A DNA stretch of 14,888 bases from Syntrophorhabdaceae bacterium (GCA_026415015.1 JAOAHW010000095.1:1-14888), one strand, 5' to 3'. Shown: positions 1 through 7,079, counted from the first letter of the stretch. The notes: generated by a model not told the origin, from the letters alone. Made by a program: numbers and translations.

Positions 1-19
1 AGATGTGTATAAGAGACAG
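1..19. other. Tn5/Nextera mosaic-end adapter remnant
   Basis: The first 19 bases, AGATGTGTATAAGAGACAG, are identical to the Tn5 mosaic end used in Nextera libraries. They sit exactly at the contig edge and continue the MFS reading frame only by chance, adding six meaningless residues. This is untrimmed adapter and should be removed before annotation. Confidence 0.95.
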
Positions 20-439
20 CCCTAATGTTACTATGCCTGTGGCAAGCCCTCTCTTATTTGCCACAAACCATGCAGCAGGCAGTGCCATCATAGGCACATA
101 GCTACCTGCATTACCCATGCCTGTTATAAGCCTCATCAAAAATGCAAATATAAATGAGTTAGATGTGCCTGTGAGAAATAGGCTCACCCCCATTACAAGA
201 AGTGATATGAACAAGACCCTCCTTGTGCCGAACCGTGAAGCCAAAAAACCACCTATAACAGCAAGACAGAGATAACCTATAAAGTTCCCTGTACCTATAA
301 GACCTATCTGGGTATAAGATAGAGATAGACCTTCCTTCATGCTGCCTAAGATTAAGGAATAAGACATACGACCAAAACCATGAGAAAGTATGAGGACCAG
401 TGTCCCTGTAAATGCAATGACCCAAGCATAATGAAACAT
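20..439 (-). CDS. MFS transporter, YbfB/YjiJ-like, N-terminal part (cut by window edge)
   Basis: This is the 5' part (140 codons) of a major facilitator superfamily permease that runs off the left edge. Translation from ATG 439 gives hydrophobic helices with family-like motifs: an N-terminal helix followed by GFGRMSYSLILGSM, then LSLSYTQIGLIGTGNFIGYL, and the loop 2-3 motif GGFLASRFGTRR (residues about 63-74). The early GFGR...YS...LSYTQ...GNFIGYL pattern resembles the YbfB/YjiJ family of putative exporters. The start is supported by GGAGG (444-448) four bases upstream. A longer overlapping frame on the same strand (159-482) reads as a charged, unfamily-like peptide and is a shadow. The gene diverges from the MarR gene and is probably its target. 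The substrate cannot be inferred, and at least five to eight helices are missing. Confidence 0.85.
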
Positions 440-470
440 GATGCCTCCAAAACAATTTTTTATATGCCAT

Positions 471-499
471 ATGATAGCACATTTAAAATATTTATTCAA
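471..499 (-). promoter_or_regulatory. Promoter of the MFS gene
   Basis: On the minus strand, TTGAAT (494-499) is followed after exactly 17 bp by TATCAT (471-476), a good sigma-70 type match. This places transcription start near 464 and leaves a leader of about 25 nt. The -35 box lies inside the 34-bp palindrome, so a repressor bound there would block it. Confidence 0.55.
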
Positions 500-518
500 T
501 ATATTGAATAAATATTTT
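485..518. promoter_or_regulatory. 34-bp perfect palindrome, probable MarR operator
   Basis: Arms 485-501 and 502-518 are perfect reverse complements with no spacer. The core is ATTCAATATATTGAAT. The palindrome lies between the divergent MFS and marR genes. Dyads of this sort in a marR/transporter spacer are typical autoregulatory operators. An AT-rich palindrome could also form by chance or act as a cruciform, but the length and the overlap with the MFS -35 box favour an operator. Confidence 0.65.
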
Positions 519-561
519 TTAAATAATTATATATTGATTTTTTAAAATTTTTGTTTAAAAT
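504..561 (+). promoter_or_regulatory. Candidate marR promoter (two alternatives)
   Basis: Two weak sigma-70-like pairs precede marR. One is TTGAAT (504-509), the mirror half of the palindrome, with TATATA (528-533) at 18 bp. The other is TTGATT (534-539) with TAAAAT (556-561) at 16 bp. The region is so AT-rich that neither is decisive. If the first is real, the same palindrome provides the -35 box in both directions. Confidence 0.3.
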
Positions 562-602
562 AGTGAGTGTAAAAATTTTATTTATATATATAAGAATAAG
601 GC

Positions 603-1052
603 ATGGCTGAAAAAACATATAAGAGTGATCTAACAGACAGCGAAAAGCTCCTTATGGCTATAATCCGTGTTGGCGAACAATACAAGCGGGTAGTGTCTTC
701 TGTATTTCGTAAATATGGTCTTTCTTTCCCTCAATACAATATCTTAAGGGTTCTCAATGCTTCAGATAATAAACAGACAAAAACAACAACAGTAAGCAGG
801 ATTATGCTTGTCCCGCCTGCCAATATGACAGGTCTTGCAAAAAGGCTCGAAAAAAACGGATATATAATAAGAAAATCAGACCCCAATGATGAACGTGCCA
901 CGATCCTTGAGATCACAGAAAAAGGTTTAGAAACTCTTAGAAAAATAGAAAACGACAAAGACATATGTGTAAAAGATATGCTCGAGGGGTTTACAGAAAA
1001 AGAGATAGGTGACTTACTGTATAATATAAAAAGGCTTTTGAAAAAAAGCTAA
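603..1052 (+). CDS. MarR family transcriptional regulator
   Basis: A 149-aa protein of typical MarR length, predicted to be a cytoplasmic dimer that binds a palindromic operator and is released by a small ligand. Visible elements in order are the N-terminal dimerisation helix (about 10-38), LSFPQYNILRVL (40-51) opening the winged helix, the recognition-helix region PPANMTGLAKRLEKNGYI (71-88), and the wing with the diagnostic DPNDER...LEITEKG pattern (93-108). A C-terminal dimer helix follows (about 118-148). The ribosome-binding site is weak (AAGG just before the ATG). The gene diverges from an MFS transporter with a 34-bp palindrome between them, which suggests autoregulation and control of the transporter. 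It is followed after 33 bp by the PCC-domain gene, probably in one transcript. The ligand is unknown. Confidence 0.9.
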   Translation: MAEKTYKSDLTDSEKLLMAIIRVGEQYKRVVSSVFRKYGLSFPQYNILRVLNASDNKQTKTTTVSRIMLVPPANMTGLAKRLEKNGYIIRKSDPNDERATILEITEKGLETLRKIENDKDICVKDMLEGFTEKEIGDLLYNIKRLLKKS

Positions 1053-1085
1053 GTAAATAAAGACATTTTATAGGGGATAGATATT

Positions 1086-1514
1086 ATGCTTTTTAAAGAA
1101 TTTAAAATAGAGAGGATTTTACAGGGAAGGCTTCCAAAAGGCAGTGACATACTGGAGGGGATAGGGTCATTTTTAAAGGATAAATCTATCCAAAAAGGTA
1201 TGTTATCTGGTATAGGGGCAGTTTCAAAGGCAAGAATCGGATATTATGACCAGAAAGATAGGGTTTACAAGACAATGGTCTTTGATGAACCTATGGAGAT
1301 CCTATCTCTGAAAGGTAATATATCTATTAAGGATAGTGAACCATTTGTCCATATACATGGTGTATTTTCAAAGAAAGATTGTTCATGCGTAGGGGGTCAC
1401 ATATTTGAGGGCACAGAGGTATTCGCCTTTGAGTTTGAGATTGCTGAATTCTCAGGCCATGTCTTTAAAAGGGCATATGATGAAGAGACAGGCCTTTATC
1501 TATGGGCAATTTAG
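1086..1514 (+). CDS. PCC/PPC (DUF296) domain protein
   Basis: A 142-aa protein consisting of one PCC (plants and prokaryotes conserved, DUF296) domain. Hallmarks are GRLPKGSDI (14-22), GIGAVSKARIGYYD (42-55), PMEILSLKGNIS (69-80), EPFVHIHG (85-92) and GGHIFEGTEVFAFE (103-116). His89, His91 and His105 sit where prokaryotic AF0104-like members carry their conserved histidines, which resemble a metal site. The fold is trimeric. Annotations often call it DNA-binding by analogy with plant AHL proteins, but the bacterial function is not settled. AGGGGATAG lies just upstream of the ATG. It appears co-transcribed with the upstream marR gene, so it may be part of the same ligand response. Confidence 0.85.
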   Translation: MLFKEFKIERILQGRLPKGSDILEGIGSFLKDKSIQKGMLSGIGAVSKARIGYYDQKDRVYKTMVFDEPMEILSLKGNISIKDSEPFVHIHGVFSKKDCSCVGGHIFEGTEVFAFEFEIAEFSGHVFKRAYDEETGLYLWAI

Positions 1515-1670
1515 CCTCATCTTATAAGACAGATTTCAATCTCTAAAGGTAAATCCCAGCCTTTTAAAAAGATTTTTTTTAATTTCATTGATACCCCATT
1601 GCATATCAGAGGATAGTTTATTTTTTACCTTGAAAAAAAGATCACAAAGTGATAGTTATAATCAGGTGAT

Positions 1671-1762
1671 TGGGTTCGCCTTTAACCGTCCCTTAAGACT
1701 GATAACCACTTGCTAAGATTAATTAGTTTAGCTTGGGTTATCAGTATCGATTACCCAACCCA
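1671..1762. repeat. Nested inverted repeat (possible structured RNA or small repeat element)
   Basis: CTGATAACC (1699-1707) pairs perfectly with GGTTATCAG (1736-1744). Inside it GCTAA (1712-1716) pairs with TTAGC (1728-1732), and outside it TGGGTT (1671-1676) pairs with AACCCA (1757-1762). The three concentric arms suggest a folded element. There is no T tract, so it is not an obvious intrinsic terminator. It does not read as a tRNA. It could be a small intergenic repeat, a leader structure or a regulator site. Confidence 0.45.
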
Positions 1763-1792
1763 CTATAAATAAAAATTTATGGATAATTTAGT

Positions 1793-1821
1793 TTGATGAC
1801 ACACCTTAGAAAAAATATTCA
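1793..1821 (+). promoter_or_regulatory. Candidate promoter of the antiporter gene
   Basis: TTGATG (1793-1798) and TATTCA (1816-1821) are separated by 17 bp, giving a start near 1828 and a leader of about 68 nt. The match is moderate and lies in AT-rich DNA, so it is tentative. Confidence 0.3.
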
Positions 1822-1895
1822 AATTAGACCCCACCAGACCCATTATGGGCTTTTTAAAGGCCTTGCAATGCAAAACATGTAAAGGAGTGTTCTAT

Positions 1896-3131
1896 ATGGA
1901 AAAGATATTCATAACTGCAACCATCTGGCTTTTCCTGGCCATGTTTTCCACAATACTGGCAAACCACTTCCGGATATCTATAGCCCTTGTTGAGATATGT
2001 ATAGGTGTTGCTGCAGGGGCTGTTTTTTATGGCTTTGGAAAGCCAGATATGCTGGGTACTAACCAAGAATGGGTCAAGTTTCTCGCATCATCAGGGGCAA
2101 TATTACTTACCTTTTTAGCAGGGGCAGAGCTTGACCCTCAAATACTAAGGGTAAAATTAAAGGAGGTGAGCGTCATTGGTCTCATAGGTTTTTTTGCGCC
2201 CTTTTTTGGATGTGCTGCATTGGCTTATTATGTCCTTGGATGGGATATAAGGGCAAGCCTCTTGAGTGGTGTAGCCCTCTCTACAACCTCGATGGCTGTT
2301 GTATATGCAGTTATGCTGGAGACAGGTCTTAATAACACAGAATTTGGAAAAGGTGTCTTGGGCGCGTGTTTTGTAAATGATTTAGGGACTGTGATAGCCC
2401 TTGGCCTTTTATTTGCCCCATTTACATATAAAACATTTATTTTTGTCATTGTATGCTCTGCTTTTTTAATCCTTTTACCCTATCTTACCCACCTCATAAC
2501 ACGTCTATATGCTTATAAAACTGCTGCAGTGAGAACCAAATGGGTGCTGTTGACCCTTTTTGGCCTGGGCGCCCTTGCCCTATGGTCAGACACTGAACCA
2601 GTGCTTCCTGCCTATATTGCCGGCATGGCGCTTGCCGGGACTACTGCAAAGGATGTAGTATGGATAAGAAGGCTTCGCACCCTAACTGTTGGTTTTCTTA
2701 CACCCTTTTATTTTATAAGGGCTGGAACGCTTGTATCCTTGATGTCCTTAATAAAATCAAGCCCTGTAATCTTTTTTGTCCTATTTGGGGGAAAGGTATT
2801 CTCAAAGATATTCGGTCTATTTCCTTTTATTAGGCTCTTTCGTAAAGGATACAGGGAACAATGGTATTATACACTCCTTATGTCCACAGGGCTCACCTTT
2901 GGAACTATATCTGCACTCTTTGGTTTTACAAAGGGTATAATCACCCAGCAGCAGTACTCCTTTCTTGTTTTTAGTGTAATAGCCAGTGCTGTTATCCCAA
3001 CCATTATTGCAAACGCAGCCTTCTTACCCCATCATCTAATACCTAAGGAGCCTACTGAGGAATTGGAGATGATCGGGCTTGGTAAACCAGTTCAACCTGA
3101 GCCTGAAGAAGAAGGTCTTGATGAAGAATAA
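1896..3131 (+). CDS. Cation:proton antiporter (Na+/H+ exchanger family)
   Basis: A 411-aa polytopic inner-membrane protein of the Na_H_Exchanger superfamily, expected to exchange Na+ or K+ for H+. It has roughly 12-13 hydrophobic segments. Family landmarks are LTFLAGAELDPQIL (71-84), GVALSTTSMAVVYAVMLETGL (125-145) in the discontinuous-helix region, and CFVNDLGTVIALG (158-170). The last carries an Asn-Asp pair (161-162) at the ion-binding position, where many CPA2 proteins have Asp-Asp. The C-terminus is a short acidic tail (EPEEEGLDEE) with no RCK/TrkA domain. I chose ATG 1896 because GGAG (1884-1887) lies eight bases upstream. The in-frame ATG at 1845 would add a cysteine-containing 17-residue leader without a Shine-Dalgarno sequence. 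It stands alone between a long spacer and a shared terminator. Ion specificity is not determinable here. Confidence 0.85.
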   Translation: MEKIFITATIWLFLAMFSTILANHFRISIALVEICIGVAAGAVFYGFGKPDMLGTNQEWVKFLASSGAILLTFLAGAELDPQILRVKLKEVSVIGLIGFFAPFFGCAALAYYVLGWDIRASLLSGVALSTTSMAVVYAVMLETGLNNTEFGKGVLGACFVNDLGTVIALGLLFAPFTYKTFIFVIVCSAFLILLPYLTHLITRLYAYKTAAVRTKWVLLTLFGLGALALWSDTEPVLPAYIAGMALAGTTAKDVVWIRRLRTLTVGFLTPFYFIRAGTLVSLMSLIKSSPVIFFVLFGGKVFSKIFGLFPFIRLFRKGYREQWYYTLLMSTGLTFGTISALFGFTKGIITQQQYSFLVFSVIASAVIPTIIANAAFLPHHLIPKEPTEELEMIGLGKPVQPEPEEEGLDEE

Positions 3132-3216
3132 GAGGCCTTTTAAGTGGTATTGCTCATTAAAATTGGCTGGATAGTGTAATCTACTCAGGTAAAATCCCTG
3201 TCATTGTGTTACAATC

Positions 3217-3248
3217 AATATCCCACTGCAAGCAGTGGGATATTTTTT
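3217..3248. terminator. Intrinsic terminator shared by the antiporter and fdhA
   Basis: A perfect 13-bp stem (3217-3229 with 3232-3244), turning over two bases, carries a GC-rich core and is followed on the plus strand by six Ts (3243-3248). It lies between the convergent antiporter (stop 3131) and fdhA (stop 3263, minus strand). It is a textbook rho-independent terminator on the plus strand. The minus-strand tail (TTGATTGT) is weaker, so bidirectional action is an inference. Confidence 0.85.
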
Positions 3249-3262
3249 CAATCACTGGTTAT

Positions 3263-5962
3263 TTAAGATTGAACCTTCTCTATCCTGCATGCACAGACCT
3301 TATATTCTGGTATCTTGCATGTAGGGTCAACGGCATCTATGGTCAACACATTCGCACAGGCTTCAAAGAAGTGGAAGGGTATAAAAACTGTATTTGGTTT
3401 AATCTTCTCTGTTACCTTTGCCTTTATCCTAATACTGCCCCTCCTTGTAGAGACTGATATGACCTCTCCATTCACTATATTGTAGTTCTGTGCATCATTG
3501 GGATTTATCTCCACAAATCCCTCATATACATTCTCTTCAAGGACCTTTGATTTTCTTGTCATGGTTCCAGTATGGAAATGGTCGAGGATCCTGCCTGTTG
3601 TAAGTACCATAGGATACTCAAAGTCTGCCTCTTCTGCCGGAGGTGTATATTCAACGGGTGTAAATAAACCAAGACCCCTTGTGAATTTATCCTTATGAAG
3701 AAACTGGGTTCCCGGATGGTCTTCAGATGGACAGGGCCATTGAATTATGGAATTATCAGCCCTTTCATATGTTATGCCTCCATATGATGGTGTAACCTTT
3801 CTAATCTCTTCAAATATGTCCTCTGGTTTTTTATAATCCCATTGGGCACCCATCCTCTTTGCCACCTCCTGAACTATCCACCAGTCATCTTTTGCATCGC
3901 CAACAGGTGGCAGGACCTTATGCATCAACTGTACCCTTCTTTCAGTATTTGTGACTGTGCCTTCTTTTTCAAGGAATGACCTGGCAGGGAGGACAACATG
4001 GGCATACTGGCCTGTCTCAGTGAGGAATATATCTTGAATCACAAAGAATTCAAGGGACTCAAGGGCCTCTATAACATGACGCTGATTAGGGTCAGACATG
4101 ACAGGGTTCTCACCCATTGCATATATTGCCTTTATATTGCCTGCAATGGCATGATTGAACATCTCAAGAATCGTAAGTCCAGGTTTTAATGAAAGGTTAG
4201 GGACACACCATGCAGTCTCGAATTTTTTCTTATTGTCCTCAGATGCCACAGGCTGATAGGCAGGGTATGAAACAGGTAATGCGCCCATATCGCATGAACC
4301 CTGTACATTATTTTGGCCTCTCAATGGGTTGACACCACCGCCAGCAATCCCAACGTTTCCAAGGAGCATCTGGAGATTTGCAGTTGATTTCACACCATTT
4401 ACACCTGATATAAATTGGGTTATACCCATAGAATAGTAAAGCGCCATAGGCTTAAGTCTTGCCATAAGCCTTGCAGCAGCCACAATATCTTCAGGATTAT
4501 CAATACCACATATATCTGCCACAAACTCAGGCGTGTATTTTTCAAGCACCCTTGCCATCTCATCAAAACCCTCACACCTTGTCTGAACAAATTCCTTATT
4601 GTATAATCCTTCTTTTATTAAAACATGCATAAAACCATTAAGGATTGCTATATTAGTCCCTGGTCTTATCTGGAAATAGTAATCAGCATATCTTGCAAGC
4701 TCTATTTCTCGCGGGTCAACAACAATCAATTTTTTACCTCTATTAATCACCTCATTTTTTATCATAGACCCTATAACAGGATGGTTCTCTGTGGTGTTGG
4801 AGCCTATAACAAGATAACATTCTGAAATGGGTATCTCCCTGATAGAGTTTGTCATTGCCCCTGAACCGAAAACAGCCGCCAGACCGGCGACAGTGGAGGA
4901 ATGTCAGAGACGGGCACAGTGGTCTATATTATTCGTGCCTATTATGGAACGGATAAATTTCTGTAGTAGATAGTTTTCTTCATTTGTGCACTTTGCAGAG
5001 GATAAAGCGGCAATAGAATCAGGGCCATATTTATCCTTTATCTCCCTTAATCTTGAGGCAACAAGATTCAGCGCCTCACCCCACTCTGCCTCTACAAAGA
5101 CACCATTCTTCTTTATCAGGGGTTTTTTAAGTCTCTTTTCGCTGTGGACAAAATCAAATCCAAACCGACCTTTGACGCATAGATGGCCCTCATTAGGGCC
5201 TGTATAGTTGCCCATTGCCTTGACAAGTATATTGTCTCTGTTTTTGTAAAAATCTATCTTACACCCTACACCGCAATATATACATATGCTCGGTATACTT
5301 GTAAGTTCCCAGTTTGAACCTCTTCCAATAACAGTCTGAAATGTAATTGCCCCTGTAGGACACAACTGTGCACATGTGCCACACTTGACACAACTTGACT
5401 CACCTATCCTTTTCCCATCATCTGCCACAAGGTGGGTCTCACTTCCCCTTTCAGTAAAGCTCCACACATTGGAGACCTGTATCTCCCTGCATGCCTTTAC
5501 ACATCTTCCACAGAGGATGCATCTGTTTTCGTTTCTTTTTAGAGCATTGCTTGATTCATAATCTATCTCTTTTGGTGTCCTTGAGGCTGACGGCTTAACC
5601 TCCTGTATATCATATCGCTGAATTAATGTCTGAAATTCACAGTCGCCATTTGCATCACAATAAAGACAGTTGTGGTCACCATCAGATAGGAGTAATTCAA
5701 GTATAAATTTTCTAATCTTTACTATCTCTTCATCCTCTGTGACCACAGTCATACCTTCAGCTATAGGTTCAACACATGATGCCTTCAGTATAGTCCCATT
5801 TATCCTTACAATACATACCCTGCAGGCACCTGTCTTGCTTACTTTTGGATGATAGCAAAGGTATGGAATTTTTATACTGTTTTTAAGAGCCACCTCTAAG
5901 ACAGTCTGTCCTGTTTCCCCCTTTACCTTCCTGCCATCGATTGTTAAGGTTATTGTTTCCAT
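3263..5962 (-). CDS. fdhA: Selenocysteine formate dehydrogenase, catalytic subunit (NuoG-like, Mo/W-bisPGD)
   Basis: Oxidises formate or reduces CO2 at a Mo- or W-bis(pyranopterin) centre in the cytoplasm. It reads as one 899-aa protein if the in-frame TGA at 4906-4904 is decoded as selenocysteine (Sec353, context ARL-U-HSS). The 16 residues from there to the next in-frame Met continue the family sequence (TVAGLAAVFGSG). Domains: [2Fe-2S] (Cys36, 47, 50, 63); His-Cys [4Fe-4S] (His97, Cys99, 102, 108); two [4Fe-4S] (Cys148/151/154/158 and 191/194/197/201); the molybdopterin-proximal cluster (Cys227, 230, 234, 262) with CVKGRFG; the catalytic domain with Sec353-His354; and a C-terminal dinucleotide-binding domain from about 785. 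ATG 5962 has AGGGG (5968-5972) five bases upstream. GTG 5968 lies within that site and is less likely. The N-terminus matches HydA of this window, so FdhA probably docks to NuoE/NuoF-type subunits, though none is adjacent on its strand. Confidence 0.93.
4875..4906 (-). promoter_or_regulatory. UGA selenocysteine codon with bacterial SECIS hairpin
   Basis: Twelve bases after the UGA (4906-4904) the mRNA can form a six-pair stem, GUCGCC (4891-4886) with GGCGGC (4880-4875), closing a GGUCU loop (4885-4881). The distance and the GGUCU loop match the E. coli fdhF/fdnG SECIS elements recognised by SelB. This supports recoding rather than a nonsense mutation. Confidence 0.88.
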
Positions 5963-6298
5963 GGACACCCCTGTTTGATAGATAGGTTAAATATTAATAA
6001 ATTTCCTTCTCGATTAATATATTATTTACAGAAACTTTGTCAAATTAAAAAATCATTCTTTTTCAAATCGTTACAGAACTTCAAAGAAGTATTTTTGCCA
6101 CTATCGGTAAATTAAACTTTTATTCTTACTGGAAGCATAGTTTTGATTTTTGATTTATTAAGGTCATTGCAACTTAAATATTAAGATAAAAAAATCAACA
6201 AAGTATAAAACAGCGGTATTTTTTTCAAAATAAAAAAGCTTGAATAAAAAAAATTTTTTTTATATTTTATAATAAATGCTAAAAAAAAGAGGTGCTAA
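5963..6298. other. 336-bp AT-rich divergent spacer between fdhA and the CBS gene
   Basis: Non-coding, with long A and T runs. It holds the fdhA promoter (6016-6043). A short dyad ACTTC-AAA-GAAGT (6078-6090) lies 35 bp upstream of the -35 box and could be an operator. A poorly defined promoter for the CBS gene may use TATAAT (6268-6273), but I see no convincing -35 at the right distance. No RNA gene is evident. Confidence 0.5.
6016..6043 (-). promoter_or_regulatory. Sigma-70 type promoter of fdhA
   Basis: On the minus strand a consensus TTGACA (6038-6043) is followed after 16 bp by TATATT (6016-6021). Transcription would begin near 6009, giving a leader of about 47 nt before the fdhA ATG. No GG-N10-GC sigma-54 element was found here, so fdhA and the hydrogenase operon appear to use different sigma factors. 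Confidence 0.6.
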
Positions 6299-6739
6299 AT
6301 GGAAAAAGTAGGAAGTGTATTAGCAAAAAAAGGCTCTAATGTATGGACTATAAGCCCAGATGCAATAGTCTACCGTGCCCTTGAGATGATGAACAATAAA
6401 GGTGTTGGTGCCCTTGTGGTAGTCAATGAAAATAACAAAGTTGAAGGTATAATCACTGAGCGTGATTATGCAAGAAAGGTAATTCTTCAAGGTAAATCTT
6501 CAAAAGAGACATATATTAAAGAGATAATGACAACTGAGCTTTTTGTAGTCAACCCAAATACAACTCTTGAGGAGTGTATGGGTATTATGACTGAAAAAAG
6601 GATACGCCATCTCCCTGTATTAGATGGAGATAAACTCGTTGGTATCATTTCAATAGGAGACGTCCTCAAAGCAATAATAGAGGCTCAAGGCATAATGATT
6701 GAACATCTCAGTAAATATATCATGGGGGGTTACGTATAA
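6299..6739 (+). CDS. Protein with two CBS domains
   Basis: A 146-aa cytoplasmic protein made of a tandem CBS pair (Bateman module) with nothing else attached. CBS1 spans about 10-65 with GALVVVNENNKVEGIITERDYARKV (38-61, the longest diagnostic stretch), and CBS2 spans about 75-130 with RHLPVLDGDKLVGIISIGDVLK (103-124). Such modules bind adenosine nucleotides or S-adenosylmethionine and act as energy or redox-state sensors in trans. The start ATG is preceded by AGAGGTG (6288-6294). It is monocistronic, flanked by the fdhA divergent spacer and a terminator hairpin. Its position between the formate dehydrogenase and hydrogenase operons suggests, but does not show, a role in sensing energy state for this locus. 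Confidence 0.88.
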   Translation: MEKVGSVLAKKGSNVWTISPDAIVYRALEMMNNKGVGALVVVNENNKVEGIITERDYARKVILQGKSSKETYIKEIMTTELFVVNPNTTLEECMGIMTEKRIRHLPVLDGDKLVGIISIGDVLKAIIEAQGIMIEHLSKYIMGGYV

Positions 6740-6775
6740 AAAAGTAAATTTATTTAATGATCTTTAATACATAAC

Positions 6776-6805
6776 AAGACCTTTGCAAGGCTTTGCAAGG
6801 GTCTT
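6776..6805 (+). terminator. Hairpin terminator after the CBS gene
   Basis: Arms 6776-6788 and 6793-6805 pair over 13 bp with one G-U wobble and a GGCT loop. The hairpin lies 36 bp after the CBS stop. The following T tract is poor (CCTTAATATT), so it may act as a weak terminator or transcript-end stabiliser. The hairpin is built from a tandem CTTTGCAAGG repeat. Confidence 0.6.
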
Positions 6806-6843
6806 CCTTAATATTACCCCCATATTCTCTTCGAGATATAAAA

Positions 6844-6897
6844 TGATTATAATCAGTATATATTCCAATACTTCGGTGGTTGAAAGATTTGATATCA
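6844..6897. promoter_or_regulatory. Candidate enhancer (UAS) palindromes for a sigma-54 activator
   Basis: TGATTATAATCA (6844-6855) is a perfect 12-bp palindrome and TGATATCA (6890-6897) a perfect 8-bp one sharing its TGAT/ATCA ends. Centres are 44 bp apart and lie about 145-190 bp upstream of the sigma-54 element, a usual distance for bacterial enhancer-binding proteins. Short palindromes are common in AT-rich DNA, so this is only suggestive. Confidence 0.3.
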
Positions 6898-7034
6898 CTT
6901 TGCAAAAGCTATTTTTAAATTTTTTTAGTTTTTTTTAAAATTTTTATTGAAAATATCCAAAAGACTTTGATAAAATTTTCACAATATAAACATGCTGAAA
7001 TTACGAAGGGGATCTTAAAAATTATCATCAAGAT

Positions 7035-7050
7035 TTGGCATAATAATTGC
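7035..7050 (+). promoter_or_regulatory. Sigma-54 (RpoN) type promoter of the hydrogenase operon
   Basis: TTGGCATAATAATTGC matches the -24/-12 consensus TTGGCA-N6-TTGC, with GG at 7037-7038 and GC at 7049-7050 separated by exactly 10 bp. The expected start is near 7062, which leaves a leader of about 18 nt to the ATG at 7080. An upstream in-frame TTG at 7047 lies within the -12 box, so it cannot be the translation start of this transcript. Confidence 0.72.
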
Positions 7051-7079
7051 TTAATTTTTACCATAAATGTCTAAATAAC

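Larger units (their letters stand above)
1515..1895. other. 381-bp non-coding spacer
   Basis: No credible ORF, tRNA or rRNA is visible. The spacer contains a nested inverted repeat (1671-1762) and a possible promoter (1793-1821) for the antiporter. A short CCCATTATGGG dyad lies near 1838-1848. No clear terminator with a T tract follows the PCC gene. Confidence 0.6.
6740..7079. other. 340-bp spacer upstream of the hydrogenase operon
   Basis: Non-coding. It holds a hairpin terminator (6776-6805), two TGAT/ATCA palindromes (6844-6855 and 6890-6897), a T/A-rich stretch (6907-6960) and the sigma-54 promoter (7035-7050). No protein or RNA gene is supported. Confidence 0.6.

Noticed and set aside
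159..482. 107-aa minus-strand ORF upstream of the MFS start
   Set aside because: It is out of frame with the clear MFS protein that starts at 439, and its Arg/His/Tyr-rich sequence matches no family pattern; it is a shadow.
1671..1762. Possible tRNA or attachment site
   Set aside because: The arms do not fit a cloverleaf, there is no acceptor/T-loop pattern, and no integrase gene or flanking repeat is present.
1845..1895. Upstream ATG for the antiporter
   Set aside because: No ribosome-binding site precedes it. The extra 17 residues are not hydrophobic like the following helix, whereas ATG 1896 has GGAG at good spacing.
3206..3457. 83-aa plus-strand ORF across the terminator and fdhA 3' end
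   Set aside because: It crosses a strong terminator and is antisense to conserved fdhA codons; no family features.
3263..4855. A separate 530-aa molybdopterin oxidoreductase gene next to a 354-aa iron-sulfur protein gene, or a pseudogene
   Set aside because: Both parts are in one frame, separated only by a UGA at the known Sec position with a SECIS hairpin and intact family sequence between them.
5963..5968. GTG 5968 as fdhA start
   Set aside because: It overlaps the AGGGG Shine-Dalgarno; ATG 5962 has proper five-base spacing. Only two residues differ.
5963..6298. Sigma-54 promoter for fdhA or the CBS gene
   Set aside because: I looked for GG-N10-GC on both strands of this spacer and found none; fdhA instead has TTGACA/TATATT.
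7047..7079. TTG start at 7047 for the HATPase gene
   Set aside because: It lies in the -12 box of the sigma-54 promoter, upstream of the predicted transcription start, and adds residues unlike the family N-terminus.
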